Shown piece by piece: positions 9,232 through 17,079 of a stretch of 64,000 nucleotides of DNA. Each line of letters begins with the position of its first letter. Position 1 is the first letter of the stretch. The stretch is taken from positions 248,001-312,000 of the forward strand of contig JAWGHR010000001.1 in NCBI GenBank assembly GCA_032560695.1. Direction: 5' to 3'. Source of the stretch: Peptoniphilus_A harei_B (GTDB taxonomy: Bacteria; Bacillota; Clostridia; Tissierellales; Peptoniphilaceae). A model generated the notes under the pieces. That model worked only from the letters and a program-made list of their open reading frames with translations, did no database searches and was not told where the DNA came from. The position numbers were made by a program, and so were the translations under genes.

Positions 9232-9708
9232 TTATCCTTCGTAAATATATTCGGTGTTTGCAATTTTTTCTGACATATCAGACCTAAATTGTCTTAGCTT
9301 TTCCTTTAAATTGTCATCAGAAATAGCCAAAATTTCTGCAGCTAATATTCCAGCATTTTCTCCACCATTAATAGCAACTGTAGCAACAGGTACTCCACTT
9401 GGCATTTGAACAGTGGAAAGAAGTGCATCAAGTCCGTCAAGAGTTGAACTCTTAACAGGAACTCCAATAACAGGTCTTGTAGTAAGAGCAGCTATAACTC
9501 CACCAAGGTGGGCAGCCTTGCCTGCTATGGAAATGAAAACTTGGCTTTCTTCTTCAGCTTTTTTTACATATTCTTGTAACTCTTTTAAGGCTCTGTGAGC
9601 AGAAATTACTTTGGCTTCATATTCAATCCCAAATTCCATTAATTTTGCAACGATTTTATCTGCAATTTCTCTGTCAGAAATTGAACCCATTATAATTGAT
9701 ACTCTCAT
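9232..9708 (-). CDS. purE: N5-carboxyaminoimidazole ribonucleotide mutase, class I-like
   Basis: PurE makes CAIR. The 158-residue protein has MGSISDREI, the catalytic SAHRA segment and PVIGVPVKSSTLDGLDALLS with QMPSGVPVATVAI, all as in class I enzymes. The glycine loop, usually GAGGAAHLPG in class I, reads SIAGKAAHLGG here, which looks partly like the class II form (IAGR). No purK lies in the operon. Class I enzymes use the PurK product and class II use CO2 directly, so this loop and the missing partner deserve attention. Start has GGAGT upstream. Confidence 0.95.
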   Translation of the reverse strand: MRVSIIMGSISDREIADKIVAKLMEFGIEYEAKVISAHRALKELQEYVKKAEEESQVFISIAGKAAHLGGVIAALTTRPVIGVPVKSSTLDGLDALLSTVQMPSGVPVATVAINGGENAGILAAEILAISDDNLKEKLRQFRSDMSEKIANTEYIYEG

Positions 9709-9718
9709 TATTTACTCC

Positions 9719-10399
9719 TTAAATTTCTAGATATTTTGAAACATTAAGAGGTTCTACATATTCTCCATTATGGTAAGCTCTCATGTTTCCACCACTAACT
9801 TCGTCAATTAGGACGATTTCGTCTGATCCTTCAAGTCTACCGTATTCAAATTTAATATCGTAAAGGTCTAGTCCCTTTTCTTTTAAAAGGTCTTTTACAA
9901 TATTTGCAATTTTTTTGTTCATTTCTACGATTGTGTCATATTCTTCAGCTTTTAAGATACCTAGGGCAACAAGTCCTTCTTTAGTGATAAGTGGATCGTC
10001 TCTTCCATCATCTTTTAAAGTGATTTCAGTATATTCTGGAAGGTCAGCACCTTCTTCTACATAAAGACCGTATCTTCTGTAGAAAGATCCAACAGCCTTA
10101 AATCTTGTAATAACTTCAAGACCCTTACCAAACACACTTGCTCTTTTTACTTCCATTAAATTATTGTCAAGGTCAGAAGAAATGTAGTGAGTGTTAATTC
10201 CTGCTTCGTTGATTTTTTCAAAGAAGTATTTAGTAACCTTTAGACATTCTTTACCTGCACCTTCAATGCTACCAGCTACTTGGTTTCCACCAGTATCAAA
10301 AACTCCGTCAGTTCCTGTCATGTCATCCTTGAATTGTAGGAAACATCTTCCGTCTTCTTCTAAAACATTCTTAGTTTTTCCTTGGTAAATAGTTTTCAT
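9719..10399 (-). CDS. purC: SAICAR synthetase
   Basis: PurC joins aspartate to CAIR with ATP. At 226 residues it is slightly shorter than the usual 237. Family features are the N-terminal IYQGKTKNVLEE, KRASVFGKGLEVITRF and the phosphate-binding RRYG; the C-terminal LIDEVSGGNMRAY replaces the more frequent DEISPDTCR, a variant known to me only from pattern. It is the first gene of the operon and lies about 25 bases after the terminator arm of the ykkC riboswitch; GGAGG precedes the ATG. Confidence 0.95.
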   Translation of the reverse strand: MKTIYQGKTKNVLEEDGRCFLQFKDDMTGTDGVFDTGGNQVAGSIEGAGKECLKVTKYFFEKINEAGINTHYISSDLDNNLMEVKRASVFGKGLEVITRFKAVGSFYRRYGLYVEEGADLPEYTEITLKDDGRDDPLITKEGLVALGILKAEEYDTIVEMNKKIANIVKDLLKEKGLDLYDIKFEYGRLEGSDEIVLIDEVSGGNMRAYHNGEYVEPLNVSKYLEI

Positions 10400-10416
10400 A
10401 ATTTCCTCCAGTAAAT

Positions 10417-10470
10417 CAAATAAAGCCCAAAGAGGCAGATTTCGTAAAACCTACCCCTCTGGGCTTTTTT
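10417..10470 (-). terminator. Riboswitch expression-platform terminator of the pur operon
   Basis: A GC-rich hairpin lies between the aptamer and purC: arms at 10456-10464 (GCCCAGAGG read on minus) and 10425-10435, followed by TTTATTTG on minus. The loop is about 20 bases long. The 5' arm's AAAGCCC can pair either with GGGCTTT of the 3' arm (plus 10422-10428) or with an identical GGGCTTT inside the aptamer (plus 10523-10529). On the plus strand six T also follow, so it could stop antisense transcripts. Confidence 0.75.
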
Positions 10471-10570
10471 CCCTAAGGTGTGATACTTTAATGAAAAGTA
10501 TCCGTACCGCTCGGTCCTTGGCAAAGCCCGGATCCCTAGGCACACTTTCACTCATGATATGAGCTCTCAT
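10471..10570 (-). ncRNA. ykkC-family riboswitch, probably the PRPP-sensing type (subtype 2b)
   Basis: Read on the minus strand, the leader has the conserved ykkC blocks in order: a GAGTGAAAGTGTG entry, CCTAGGGATCCG, and GGACCGAGCGGTACGG. A perfect 8-bp hairpin (GATACTTT/AAAGTATC) then follows and CACACC closes the helix begun by GTGTG. ykkC RNAs sense guanidine, ppGpp, PRPP or other ligands. The PRPP class is known to control purine-synthesis genes, and this one sits between a strong promoter and purC with a terminator behind it. The subtype call rests on gene context. I saw no guanine aptamer in tandem. Confidence 0.85.
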
Positions 10571-10578
10571 ACAATTAG

Positions 10579-10607
10579 ATAGTATCAATTTAGATTTTAA
10601 TTGTCAA
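10579..10607 (-). promoter_or_regulatory. Near-consensus promoter of the pur operon
   Basis: On the minus strand, -35 TTGACA (10602-10607), a 17-base spacer and -10 TACTAT (10579-10584). Transcription would start close to 10572, just before the riboswitch. The strength of the promoter fits control by termination rather than initiation. Confidence 0.85.
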
Positions 10608-10766
10608 TAGTTTTTGTGAACTTCATTAGTCACTCTAAACTAGAATAATAACAAATATAACTATCTTAATTGTAGTTCAAAACTTTATATTCATCAAAAA
10701 TTTTTATTGAATATCAAGTAAAGTATTTTTAAGGTTATTCTCTTTTTTGTCATAAATAATTTTATT

Positions 10767-12971
10767 TTAATTGTTTTTTATTGTGACTGATCTTTCATTA
10801 GGATTCCATTCAATATTTTGGTCTGCTCTGTCATCTGTATTTCCATTTGTTAGACCAAAAGCTTTAGAAATATTTGTTAATGGCATTAGTATTCTATCAT
10901 TTTCGATTTTTACTTTTGAATATAAATTTTCTTTTACACCATTTATTACTATTTCAGAAGAATCTATTTGAACTTTAACAAGTCTATCTCCTTTAATAAA
11001 AGTTGCAAGCCTTGCATCTTCGTCCCACTTAACCTCAGCTTCCAATATTTCTGCAATAAGTCTCATAGGTAAAAGTGTTCTTTCATTTTCAATTCTTGGA
11101 GCCACATCAGTTTTAACTCTTTTAGTTTCACCACTTTTTATAATTTCATACTCATTTTTTCCAATATAAAATTTATAAACTTTATCTTCTTTTGTTTCCT
11201 TTTCTTTATTTTCAAAGGAATAATTTACTTTGACTGGATAACTAACTTCCTTGTGGTCCCTTACAAAAGTATCATCAGAGTAATATTTATTTTCATCTAC
11301 AATATCTTCGATTTCAGCCCATGGAATAGATTGTTTATTATCCCCTTCACTCTTGTTCATTTCTTCGTCTTCTTGGTAGTCAAATTCAATTACTTGAACT
11401 GTACCTGAAACTTCATTTGCTACTAATACTAGAGGCTTTCCTGTTGGTGAGTCCTTTGCCTCTATAGTACACAAACCTTCAGGTCCAATATTTCCTCTCT
11501 TTTCAAGTCCAACTTTTTCATTTTTATCAACTGACTTAATGAAAATTCTGTTGTTAAAATAATCTTTATAAACTGGATTAACTGGGTCAGTAATATCATA
11601 AATCATAATTCCAGAGATTCTTTCAAGACCAACTATGGCATAGATCTTATCCTTAATATTTAGAACTGCTACATTTTCTGCTTCAGGTCCTTTTTTATTT
11701 GACCTTGCATCTAATTCATCTGGTCCCTTATCTTCGTCGTTATTTGTATTAAAGAAGTCTGGGAAAATTCTTGCAGTAATTTTTTCAAAGTCTGAACCAG
11801 AATTGTAAATCCTTCTTAAACTACTTGCATCATAAATTGAAAAGGATCTGCCACCAAGTAAGTGAGTTCTTCCTTCAACAAGTCCATCTGTCTTTTCAGG
11901 GTCAAGGTATTCTGTCTTCTTATCTGCATTTTTCTTGTCAAATTTTTTGGAGGCTGTGTTTTCATAATCTGCCCATTCTCTTGCGTCACCTTCGTTTGCA
12001 GTTAATATATAATCTTTTCCACCCTTTGATACAAAGACAATTCCATCTGGCATTGGAGTTCCAAGAAAGTCATCACTTTTTATATCAATTTTTGCATTAG
12101 CATCTTTTCCCCTGATCGCATCTATTTCATTTCCAGGTAAAGTGTGGTCAATAAATCCAAGACCCTTCACATAATTTATTTTTGCATTTTCAATATCAAT
12201 TGATGCAATAGCATTGTTTTCTTGAAGAGAAACATAGGCCGTCTTATTATCATCTGAAATAGTAATATATTCTGGTTCAAGATCATCTGCTGGATTTGAA
12301 TCTTTTTTTAAAAGAACACCATTATTTAAAGCTTCATCTCTATTAATATTAAATTCAACTTTCTTTGTTTTTTTATTTTCAACATCAACAATAGTTACGC
12401 TGCCCTTAGGATCAACTGCACCCTTATCATAGCCCTTTCTTGGTTCTCCTTCATCTGCAGATAAAATATATCTACCATCATTAGTAAAAGTGACCATGTC
12501 AGGTTGAACTCCACACTCATAAGAATCTACAAAGTTCCCTTCTTTATCTAATATCACTATGTGACCATTTTTATCATAGTCACTATTTTGAACTGCAACT
12601 GCAAGAAGATTCTTTTCATCAGAATAAGAAACAGACGTCATATCTCCAGTACTTATGTCTTGACCTTCCAAAACTTTTTCAATTTCAAGCCTCTTTTGAA
12701 GTTTTGTACTCCCGTCACTATTAATTTTTACAAGGTCAATACTTTGTGTCACGCCACTAACTACATAAAAAACTTTATCTCCTTTGTTGTAAGTCACAAT
12801 TTCAGCAACTCCTCCATCAGCATTGGCACTTCCAACTGAATATGATGAAAGCTCCCTTACAAATCCAGTGTCACTATGAATTTTTTGATGAGTCTCTGCT
12901 GCAAAGGCCGGCACAAGTAACGACATACAAGTTGCTGAAATAATCCCTAACTTTAAAACAATTTTTTTCAT
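10767..12971 (-). CDS. Secreted choice-of-anchor I family protein with copper amine oxidase N-terminal-like domain
   Basis: This is an exported protein of 734 residues. A signal peptide (about 1-24, ending AFA) is followed by a long repeat-rich region (about 40-530) with the motifs DEGEPRKGYDKG, TANEGDAREW and GPDELDARS, which I recognise as the choice-of-anchor I (esterase-/phytase-like beta-propeller) family. The C-terminal 130 residues match a copper-amine-oxidase N-terminal or stalk domain (RTLLPMRLIAEILEAEVKWDE, then a second copy-like ILMPLTNISKAFG), usually a binding module. No LPXTG is present, so anchoring is uncertain. It sits beside polyphosphate genes but has its own ribosome-binding site (AGGAGG) and is separated from ppk by a terminator. 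Confidence 0.8.
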   Translation of the reverse strand: MKKIVLKLGIISATCMSLLVPAFAAETHQKIHSDTGFVRELSSYSVGSANADGGVAEIVTYNKGDKVFYVVSGVTQSIDLVKINSDGSTKLQKRLEIEKVLEGQDISTGDMTSVSYSDEKNLLAVAVQNSDYDKNGHIVILDKEGNFVDSYECGVQPDMVTFTNDGRYILSADEGEPRKGYDKGAVDPKGSVTIVDVENKKTKKVEFNINRDEALNNGVLLKKDSNPADDLEPEYITISDDNKTAYVSLQENNAIASIDIENAKINYVKGLGFIDHTLPGNEIDAIRGKDANAKIDIKSDDFLGTPMPDGIVFVSKGGKDYILTANEGDAREWADYENTASKKFDKKNADKKTEYLDPEKTDGLVEGRTHLLGGRSFSIYDASSLRRIYNSGSDFEKITARIFPDFFNTNNDEDKGPDELDARSNKKGPEAENVAVLNIKDKIYAIVGLERISGIMIYDITDPVNPVYKDYFNNRIFIKSVDKNEKVGLEKRGNIGPEGLCTIEAKDSPTGKPLVLVANEVSGTVQVIEFDYQEDEEMNKSEGDNKQSIPWAEIEDIVDENKYYSDDTFVRDHKEVSYPVKVNYSFENKEKETKEDKVYKFYIGKNEYEIIKSGETKRVKTDVAPRIENERTLLPMRLIAEILEAEVKWDEDARLATFIKGDRLVKVQIDSSEIVINGVKENLYSKVKIENDRILMPLTNISKAFGLTNGNTDDRADQNIEWNPNERSVTIKNN

Positions 12972-13047
12972 ATATTCCTCCTATATTATTAAATAGATAG
13001 TATAAGACTTGTGTATAAAAGTTTATAAAAGTCAGTAAATATTTCGT

Positions 13048-13077
13048 AAAAAAACTTCTAAGCACTAGCTAGAAGTT
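13048..13077 (-). terminator. Terminator after ppx-ppk
   Basis: Perfect 8-bp stem AACTTCTA/TAGAAGTT (13053-13060 and 13070-13077), followed on the minus strand by a run of T and then ACG. Confidence 0.85.
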
Positions 13078-13099
13078 TAAAAATAATTTTATATAAATT

Positions 13100-15241
13100 T
13101 TATTTTTTAAATATTTTTAATAGTCTGCCAAAGAATGATCCTTTTTTGTTGTTTTCTTTATCTTCGACTTCTTTATCAGGACTTGTTTTTTCAACTTTAC
13201 TCATTTCTGCAAAGTTCTTTTCTTCTGCTTCACTAATAAAATAATTTTGCGATGAAACCTTTTCGCCCTCATCTTTTATTTTTTCATATTCTCCATCACT
13301 ATTCATTATTCTTGCGCCAACATTGTCTTGCATTTGTATTTCAAGATATTTTATTATTCTATGTCTTATTTCTTCATCTAAGACTGGTGTGGCAATCTCA
13401 ACTCTTTTCTCAGTGTTTCTTGTCATGAGATCAGCAGAGGAAATATAGATATCTTTTTTGTCCTTGCCAAAGACATAGACTCTTGGGTGCTCCAAAAATC
13501 TTCCGACAATAGACCTAATTCTTATATTTTCACTTTGACCTTCTATTCCAGGAAGAAGACAAGATATACCTCTTATAATTAAATCCACCTTGACTCCCTT
13601 TTGAGAAGCTTCAACAAATTTTTCTATAAAATCCTTGTCTGTTAGAGAGTTAAATTTGCAGAAGATGTAACCATCTTCTCCCTTTTGAATCTCCCTTTCT
13701 ACTAGATGCATAAGTCCTGACTTTAGAGTAGTTGGCGACTGCAAGAGATGCTTATACTTACCATCTAAATTTCCAATTGACATATTTTTAAAGAAATCTG
13801 TTGCATCAAGACCAATTTCTGGATTGGCAGTCATTAGTGCAAAGTCAGTGTACTGCTTGGCAGTGGATTCGTTATAATTTCCCGTACCAATTTGTGTAAT
13901 ATAATTTAAGTTTCCAGTCATGTTGTCCCTATAAGTTATTAGACAAATTTTGGAATGCATCTTGTACTTGTTAAAGCCATAGATGATGTTGCAGCCTTCT
14001 TCATAAAGAAGATTAGCATAGTTTATATTTGATTCTTCATCAAATCTTGCCTTTATCTCGACGAAAACTGTTACTTCTTTTCCGTTTTGTGCAGCCTCTG
14101 TTAAGTATCTCACAACTTTTGAATTCTTTGCCAATCTATAAATTGTTATCTTAATTGACTTACATTCTGGATCTTTTGCAGCTTCCTTCAAGAGAGCTAT
14201 AAAAGTATCCATGCTGTCATAAGGATAAGAAAGGATTCTGTCTTTAGTTCTTATATCTTCTGTTACACTCCATGAATAGTCGCAAGGATTGTATTGCCTA
14301 AATTCCTTGTACAATAGGCCAGTTTTTATTGCCTTGGGAATGTCATCAATTAAATCAAAAACATACTTCATGTTGAGAGGAGATACTGAAGAGAAGTAAG
14401 CAGCTTCTTCTAACTCTAACTTCTTCAAGAGGAACTTAAGACTTGCCCTATTGAGGCTTCCTTCTGATTCCAATCTAACAACATTTAATCTCTTCCTCTT
14501 CTTTAAGATTGTCTTCATATACTCAGTGTAATCATCAAACTCTTCCCAGGTGTCCCTATCGTCAACAAAGTCAGTATTCCTTGTCACCTTTATAATATTT
14601 TTAGATAAGACTTCATAGTCCTTAAAAATCTCTTCAATTTCATTTAGAATTATTTCTTCCATCAAGATATACTCAAAGTTTTCTCCTGGAAGAACTAAAT
14701 ATTTTGGGTAAGTGTTCCTAACTGGCACTATTCCAAATACTTTTTCCTTGTCTTTTTCCAATTGAGCTATTGCATAAAGTTTTGTATTTTCTAAAAATGG
14801 AAAGGGATGATTTAAATCAACTATTTGTGGTGATACAAGTTGGTCAATCCTCTTCATGTAAAAGTCTTTTACAAAATCTTTTTGCTTTTTGTCTAGGTCC
14901 TTATACTTCAACTGTCTTATATTGGACTTTTCTAAGCTTTCACTTACTTTATTAAAAATTTCGTCCTTTTCTTCATAAATTTTTGGAAGAGACTTTAAGA
15001 TTGCTTGGATTTGTTCCTCTGCGTTCATTCCCGTCTTGTTGTCCTTCACTTCTTTTTTCAAAGAAGATAGATCATGAAGAGAACCAACCCTAACCATGAA
15101 GAATTCATCTAAGTTTGAAATAAAAATACTAATAAATTTTAATTTCTCCAGGTCTGGAACTTCATCTTCAGTTGCTTCTAAAAGTACTCTTTCATTAAAT
15201 CTTATCCAGGATAATTCTCTATTTTGAAAATGTGATTTCAT
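13100..15241 (-). CDS. ppk1: Polyphosphate kinase 1
   Basis: PPK1 polymerises the terminal phosphate of ATP into inorganic polyphosphate. The 713-residue protein begins with the family hallmark FQNRELSWIRFNERVL. The autophosphorylated His lies in KYKMHSKICLI near residue 428, and further core motifs are ITIYRLAKNS, VEIKARFDEE and ISSADLMTRNTEKRVE. An extra charged tail of about 50 residues (EKNFAEMSKVEKTSPDK...) follows the conserved core. It overlaps ppx by 23 bases, so kinase and phosphatase are made from one message. A terminator follows. Confidence 0.96.
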   Translation of the reverse strand: MKSHFQNRELSWIRFNERVLLEATEDEVPDLEKLKFISIFISNLDEFFMVRVGSLHDLSSLKKEVKDNKTGMNAEEQIQAILKSLPKIYEEKDEIFNKVSESLEKSNIRQLKYKDLDKKQKDFVKDFYMKRIDQLVSPQIVDLNHPFPFLENTKLYAIAQLEKDKEKVFGIVPVRNTYPKYLVLPGENFEYILMEEIILNEIEEIFKDYEVLSKNIIKVTRNTDFVDDRDTWEEFDDYTEYMKTILKKRKRLNVVRLESEGSLNRASLKFLLKKLELEEAAYFSSVSPLNMKYVFDLIDDIPKAIKTGLLYKEFRQYNPCDYSWSVTEDIRTKDRILSYPYDSMDTFIALLKEAAKDPECKSIKITIYRLAKNSKVVRYLTEAAQNGKEVTVFVEIKARFDEESNINYANLLYEEGCNIIYGFNKYKMHSKICLITYRDNMTGNLNYITQIGTGNYNESTAKQYTDFALMTANPEIGLDATDFFKNMSIGNLDGKYKHLLQSPTTLKSGLMHLVEREIQKGEDGYIFCKFNSLTDKDFIEKFVEASQKGVKVDLIIRGISCLLPGIEGQSENIRIRSIVGRFLEHPRVYVFGKDKKDIYISSADLMTRNTEKRVEIATPVLDEEIRHRIIKYLEIQMQDNVGARIMNSDGEYEKIKDEGEKVSSQNYFISEAEEKNFAEMSKVEKTSPDKEVEDKENNKKGSFFGRLLKIFKK

Positions 15242-16136
15242 TATTACCTTCCAATACTTTATAAATCAAATAACCTTCTCTTAGCCCCTTTGCTGAAACT
15301 TGTATCTCTTTTATATTAAGCTTTTCCATAAGAGTCCTTAATATAATTATACCAGGAACTGTGGTGTGAATTCTTGCAGGATTGATACTAATAATAGACC
15401 TTATAAAGTCTGTGTTTTTATCTTTAATTAATTCTATTAACTTATCAAGGTCTTCTAGGCTAAAGTATTTTTCATCTCCTCCCCAAAGATCTTCTATAAT
15501 TTTACCTGTAGTTCTTATGGATCCACCAATACCAATAAGCTTGTCACTTTTATTAGAAAAATTATTAGAATTAATTTCACGAAGGACTGCTTTTTTAATA
15601 GTACGCATTTCTTTTTTTTTAGGCAAAATTCTCGATACATTATCCTTGTAAAGTAAAAGAGATCCAGTATTTAGGTTTAAAAACTCCTTAGGTCCTTCTT
15701 TATCAAAATAAACCACTTCGGTGCTGGCACCACCAATATCTATAGACACGCCCTCCTCTATATCTATCTCACTTCTTATTCCAACATTACCAAGGAAGGC
15801 TTCTTCAACTTGGTCCAAGACATCAATATCTATGTCGAGTTCTTCCTTGACCATATATAAGACTTCTTCTGTGTTATCTAAATTCCTAAGGGATGCTGTT
15901 GCAAAGGGAGAAAAAGTTTCAACCTTTAGTTCTTCTACAATTTTTTTTACGCTATCAAGAGTTTTTATAAGTTTCTTAATTCCCTTTCTAGAAAGTTCTC
16001 CATCATGAACATAAGTTATAAGCCCAACGGTGTACTTCTTGTTTATTACTTTTTTATAATCTATAGAATTCTCTTCTACATCAAAGACAATTAACCTAAT
16101 TGTGTTGGAGCCTATATCCACTATTGCGTGTCTCAT
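15219..16136 (-). CDS. ppx: Exopolyphosphatase, Ppx/GppA family
   Basis: The protein of about 305 residues belongs to the ASKHA phosphatases that shorten polyphosphate or hydrolyse pppGpp. Visible motifs: VDIGSNTIRLIVFD at the start, FATASLRNLDN, SIDIGGASTEVVYF and IGIGGSIRTTGKI. It is the short, two-domain form without a C-terminal HD domain. I prefer the ATG at 16136 (GAGG six bases before it, family-like N-terminus MRHAIVDIGSN) over the ATG at 16148. It overlaps ppk1. Which substrate it prefers cannot be read from sequence. Confidence 0.92.
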   Translation of the reverse strand: MRHAIVDIGSNTIRLIVFDVEENSIDYKKVINKKYTVGLITYVHDGELSRKGIKKLIKTLDSVKKIVEELKVETFSPFATASLRNLDNTEEVLYMVKEELDIDIDVLDQVEEAFLGNVGIRSEIDIEEGVSIDIGGASTEVVYFDKEGPKEFLNLNTGSLLLYKDNVSRILPKKKEMRTIKKAVLREINSNNFSNKSDKLIGIGGSIRTTGKIIEDLWGGDEKYFSLEDLDKLIELIKDKNTDFIRSIISINPARIHTTVPGIIILRTLMEKLNIKEIQVSAKGLREGYLIYKVLEGNNEITFSK

Positions 16137-16246
16137 AAATAACCTCATCCTTCCTCATAAGTCTTCACAATAATCTTAAACTTCAATTGTAAATTTCTTG
16201 TAAATTTTTCTTTTAGAAAATGTAATTTTTATGAAGATTTCCATCT

Positions 16247-16275
16247 AAAAAGACAGGATGAATTAACATCCTGCC
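16247..16275 (-). terminator. Terminator after the suhB-like gene
   Basis: A 9-bp stem GGCAGGATG/CATCCTGTC on minus (16252-16260 with 16267-16275, one G-U) is followed by five T. Confidence 0.85.
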
Positions 16276-16289
16276 TGAAAATTTTTAAT

Positions 16290-17069
16290 TTAATAGGTAA
16301 ATCTTCTTAGATTTTCTACGATTTTCTCAGAGCCAGATATTATTCCGCCTCTTCTTTCTGTCTTGACCTCTTCTCCATGCATATTGATAACTTTTCCACC
16401 AGCTTCTCTAACTATTAAGCTTCCTGCTGCGTAGTCCCAAAGATTTAGGTCATCTTCTATAAAAGCCTCATACCTTCCACAAGCTGAGTAGCACATCTCA
16501 AGGGCTGCAGTCCCAATTCTTCTTATTCCATTTGTATTCTCGTAGATAAATCTCATCATCTCAAATGTCTCGTCAACTCTTCCCAGTCTTCCCCCACCAG
16601 TTCCAACACCAATAAGAGAGTTCGCAAGTTCTTCATTATGAGAAACTCTAATGACCTTGCCATTTAGTCTTGAGCCATGACCTTTTATTGCTGAGAAAAA
16701 TTCATCTCTGTAGGGATCATAAACTGCTCCGATAACAATTTCTGATTTTTCAATTAGTGCCAAGCTAATAACTGAATGTTGAAATCCATGGACTAAATTG
16801 CTAGTTCCATCAACAGGATCAAGGACCCAAGTGTAATCTTTTATCTCTGCACTGGACTTGCCCTTTTCTTCTGCCAAGAGGTTAGACCCTTCTATTAATT
16901 TTAAAAGTTCTTCCTCTAAAACTTCTTGAACCTTGAAGTCGACTTCTGTTACAAAATCATTTCTTCCCTTCATCTCAAAATTATTTTGGGGATCTAAGTC
17001 AAAGAAAATTTTAGAAGCATCCTTCATTAGCCTTTCAATTTCATTTAATATGTCTTCGTAATTAATCAT
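16290..17069 (-). CDS. Inositol monophosphatase family protein (SuhB-like)
   Basis: This is a Mg/Li-sensitive phosphatase of 259 residues, the usual size. The metal-binding motifs are present: LLAEEKGK (first acidic residue), WVLDPVDGTSNLVHGF (DPxDGT) and LWDYAAGSLIVREAGG (the WD motif). Members hydrolyse inositol phosphate, fructose 1,6-bisphosphate, PAP or other sugar phosphates; this one cannot be assigned further. It lies 10 bases after the M16C protease gene, so both are probably cotranscribed, and it is followed by a terminator. Confidence 0.92.
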   Translation of the reverse strand: MINYEDILNEIERLMKDASKIFFDLDPQNNFEMKGRNDFVTEVDFKVQEVLEEELLKLIEGSNLLAEEKGKSSAEIKDYTWVLDPVDGTSNLVHGFQHSVISLALIEKSEIVIGAVYDPYRDEFFSAIKGHGSRLNGKVIRVSHNEELANSLIGVGTGGGRLGRVDETFEMMRFIYENTNGIRRIGTAALEMCYSACGRYEAFIEDDLNLWDYAAGSLIVREAGGKVINMHGEEVKTERRGGIISGSEKIVENLRRFTY

Positions 17070-17079
17070 AATTCACCAA

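Noticed and set aside
10425..10470. Plus-strand terminator of an antisense gene
   Set aside because: The hairpin has a good T-run on plus, but no plus-strand gene precedes it; its position behind the aptamer supports the minus-strand role.
10613..10766. Second (guanine-type) riboswitch in tandem with the ykkC RNA
   Set aside because: I looked for the purine-aptamer core in the region upstream of the promoter and found neither conserved loops nor stems.
11825..12100. Plus-strand ORF of 91 codons rich in His, Leu and Gln
   Set aside because: Antisense frame within the choice-of-anchor-I gene; composition is that of reverse-complemented coding DNA.
12874..13065. Minus-strand ORF overlapping the start of the choice-of-anchor-I gene
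   Set aside because: It runs through the promoter region and the signal-peptide codons in another frame, without a ribosome-binding site.
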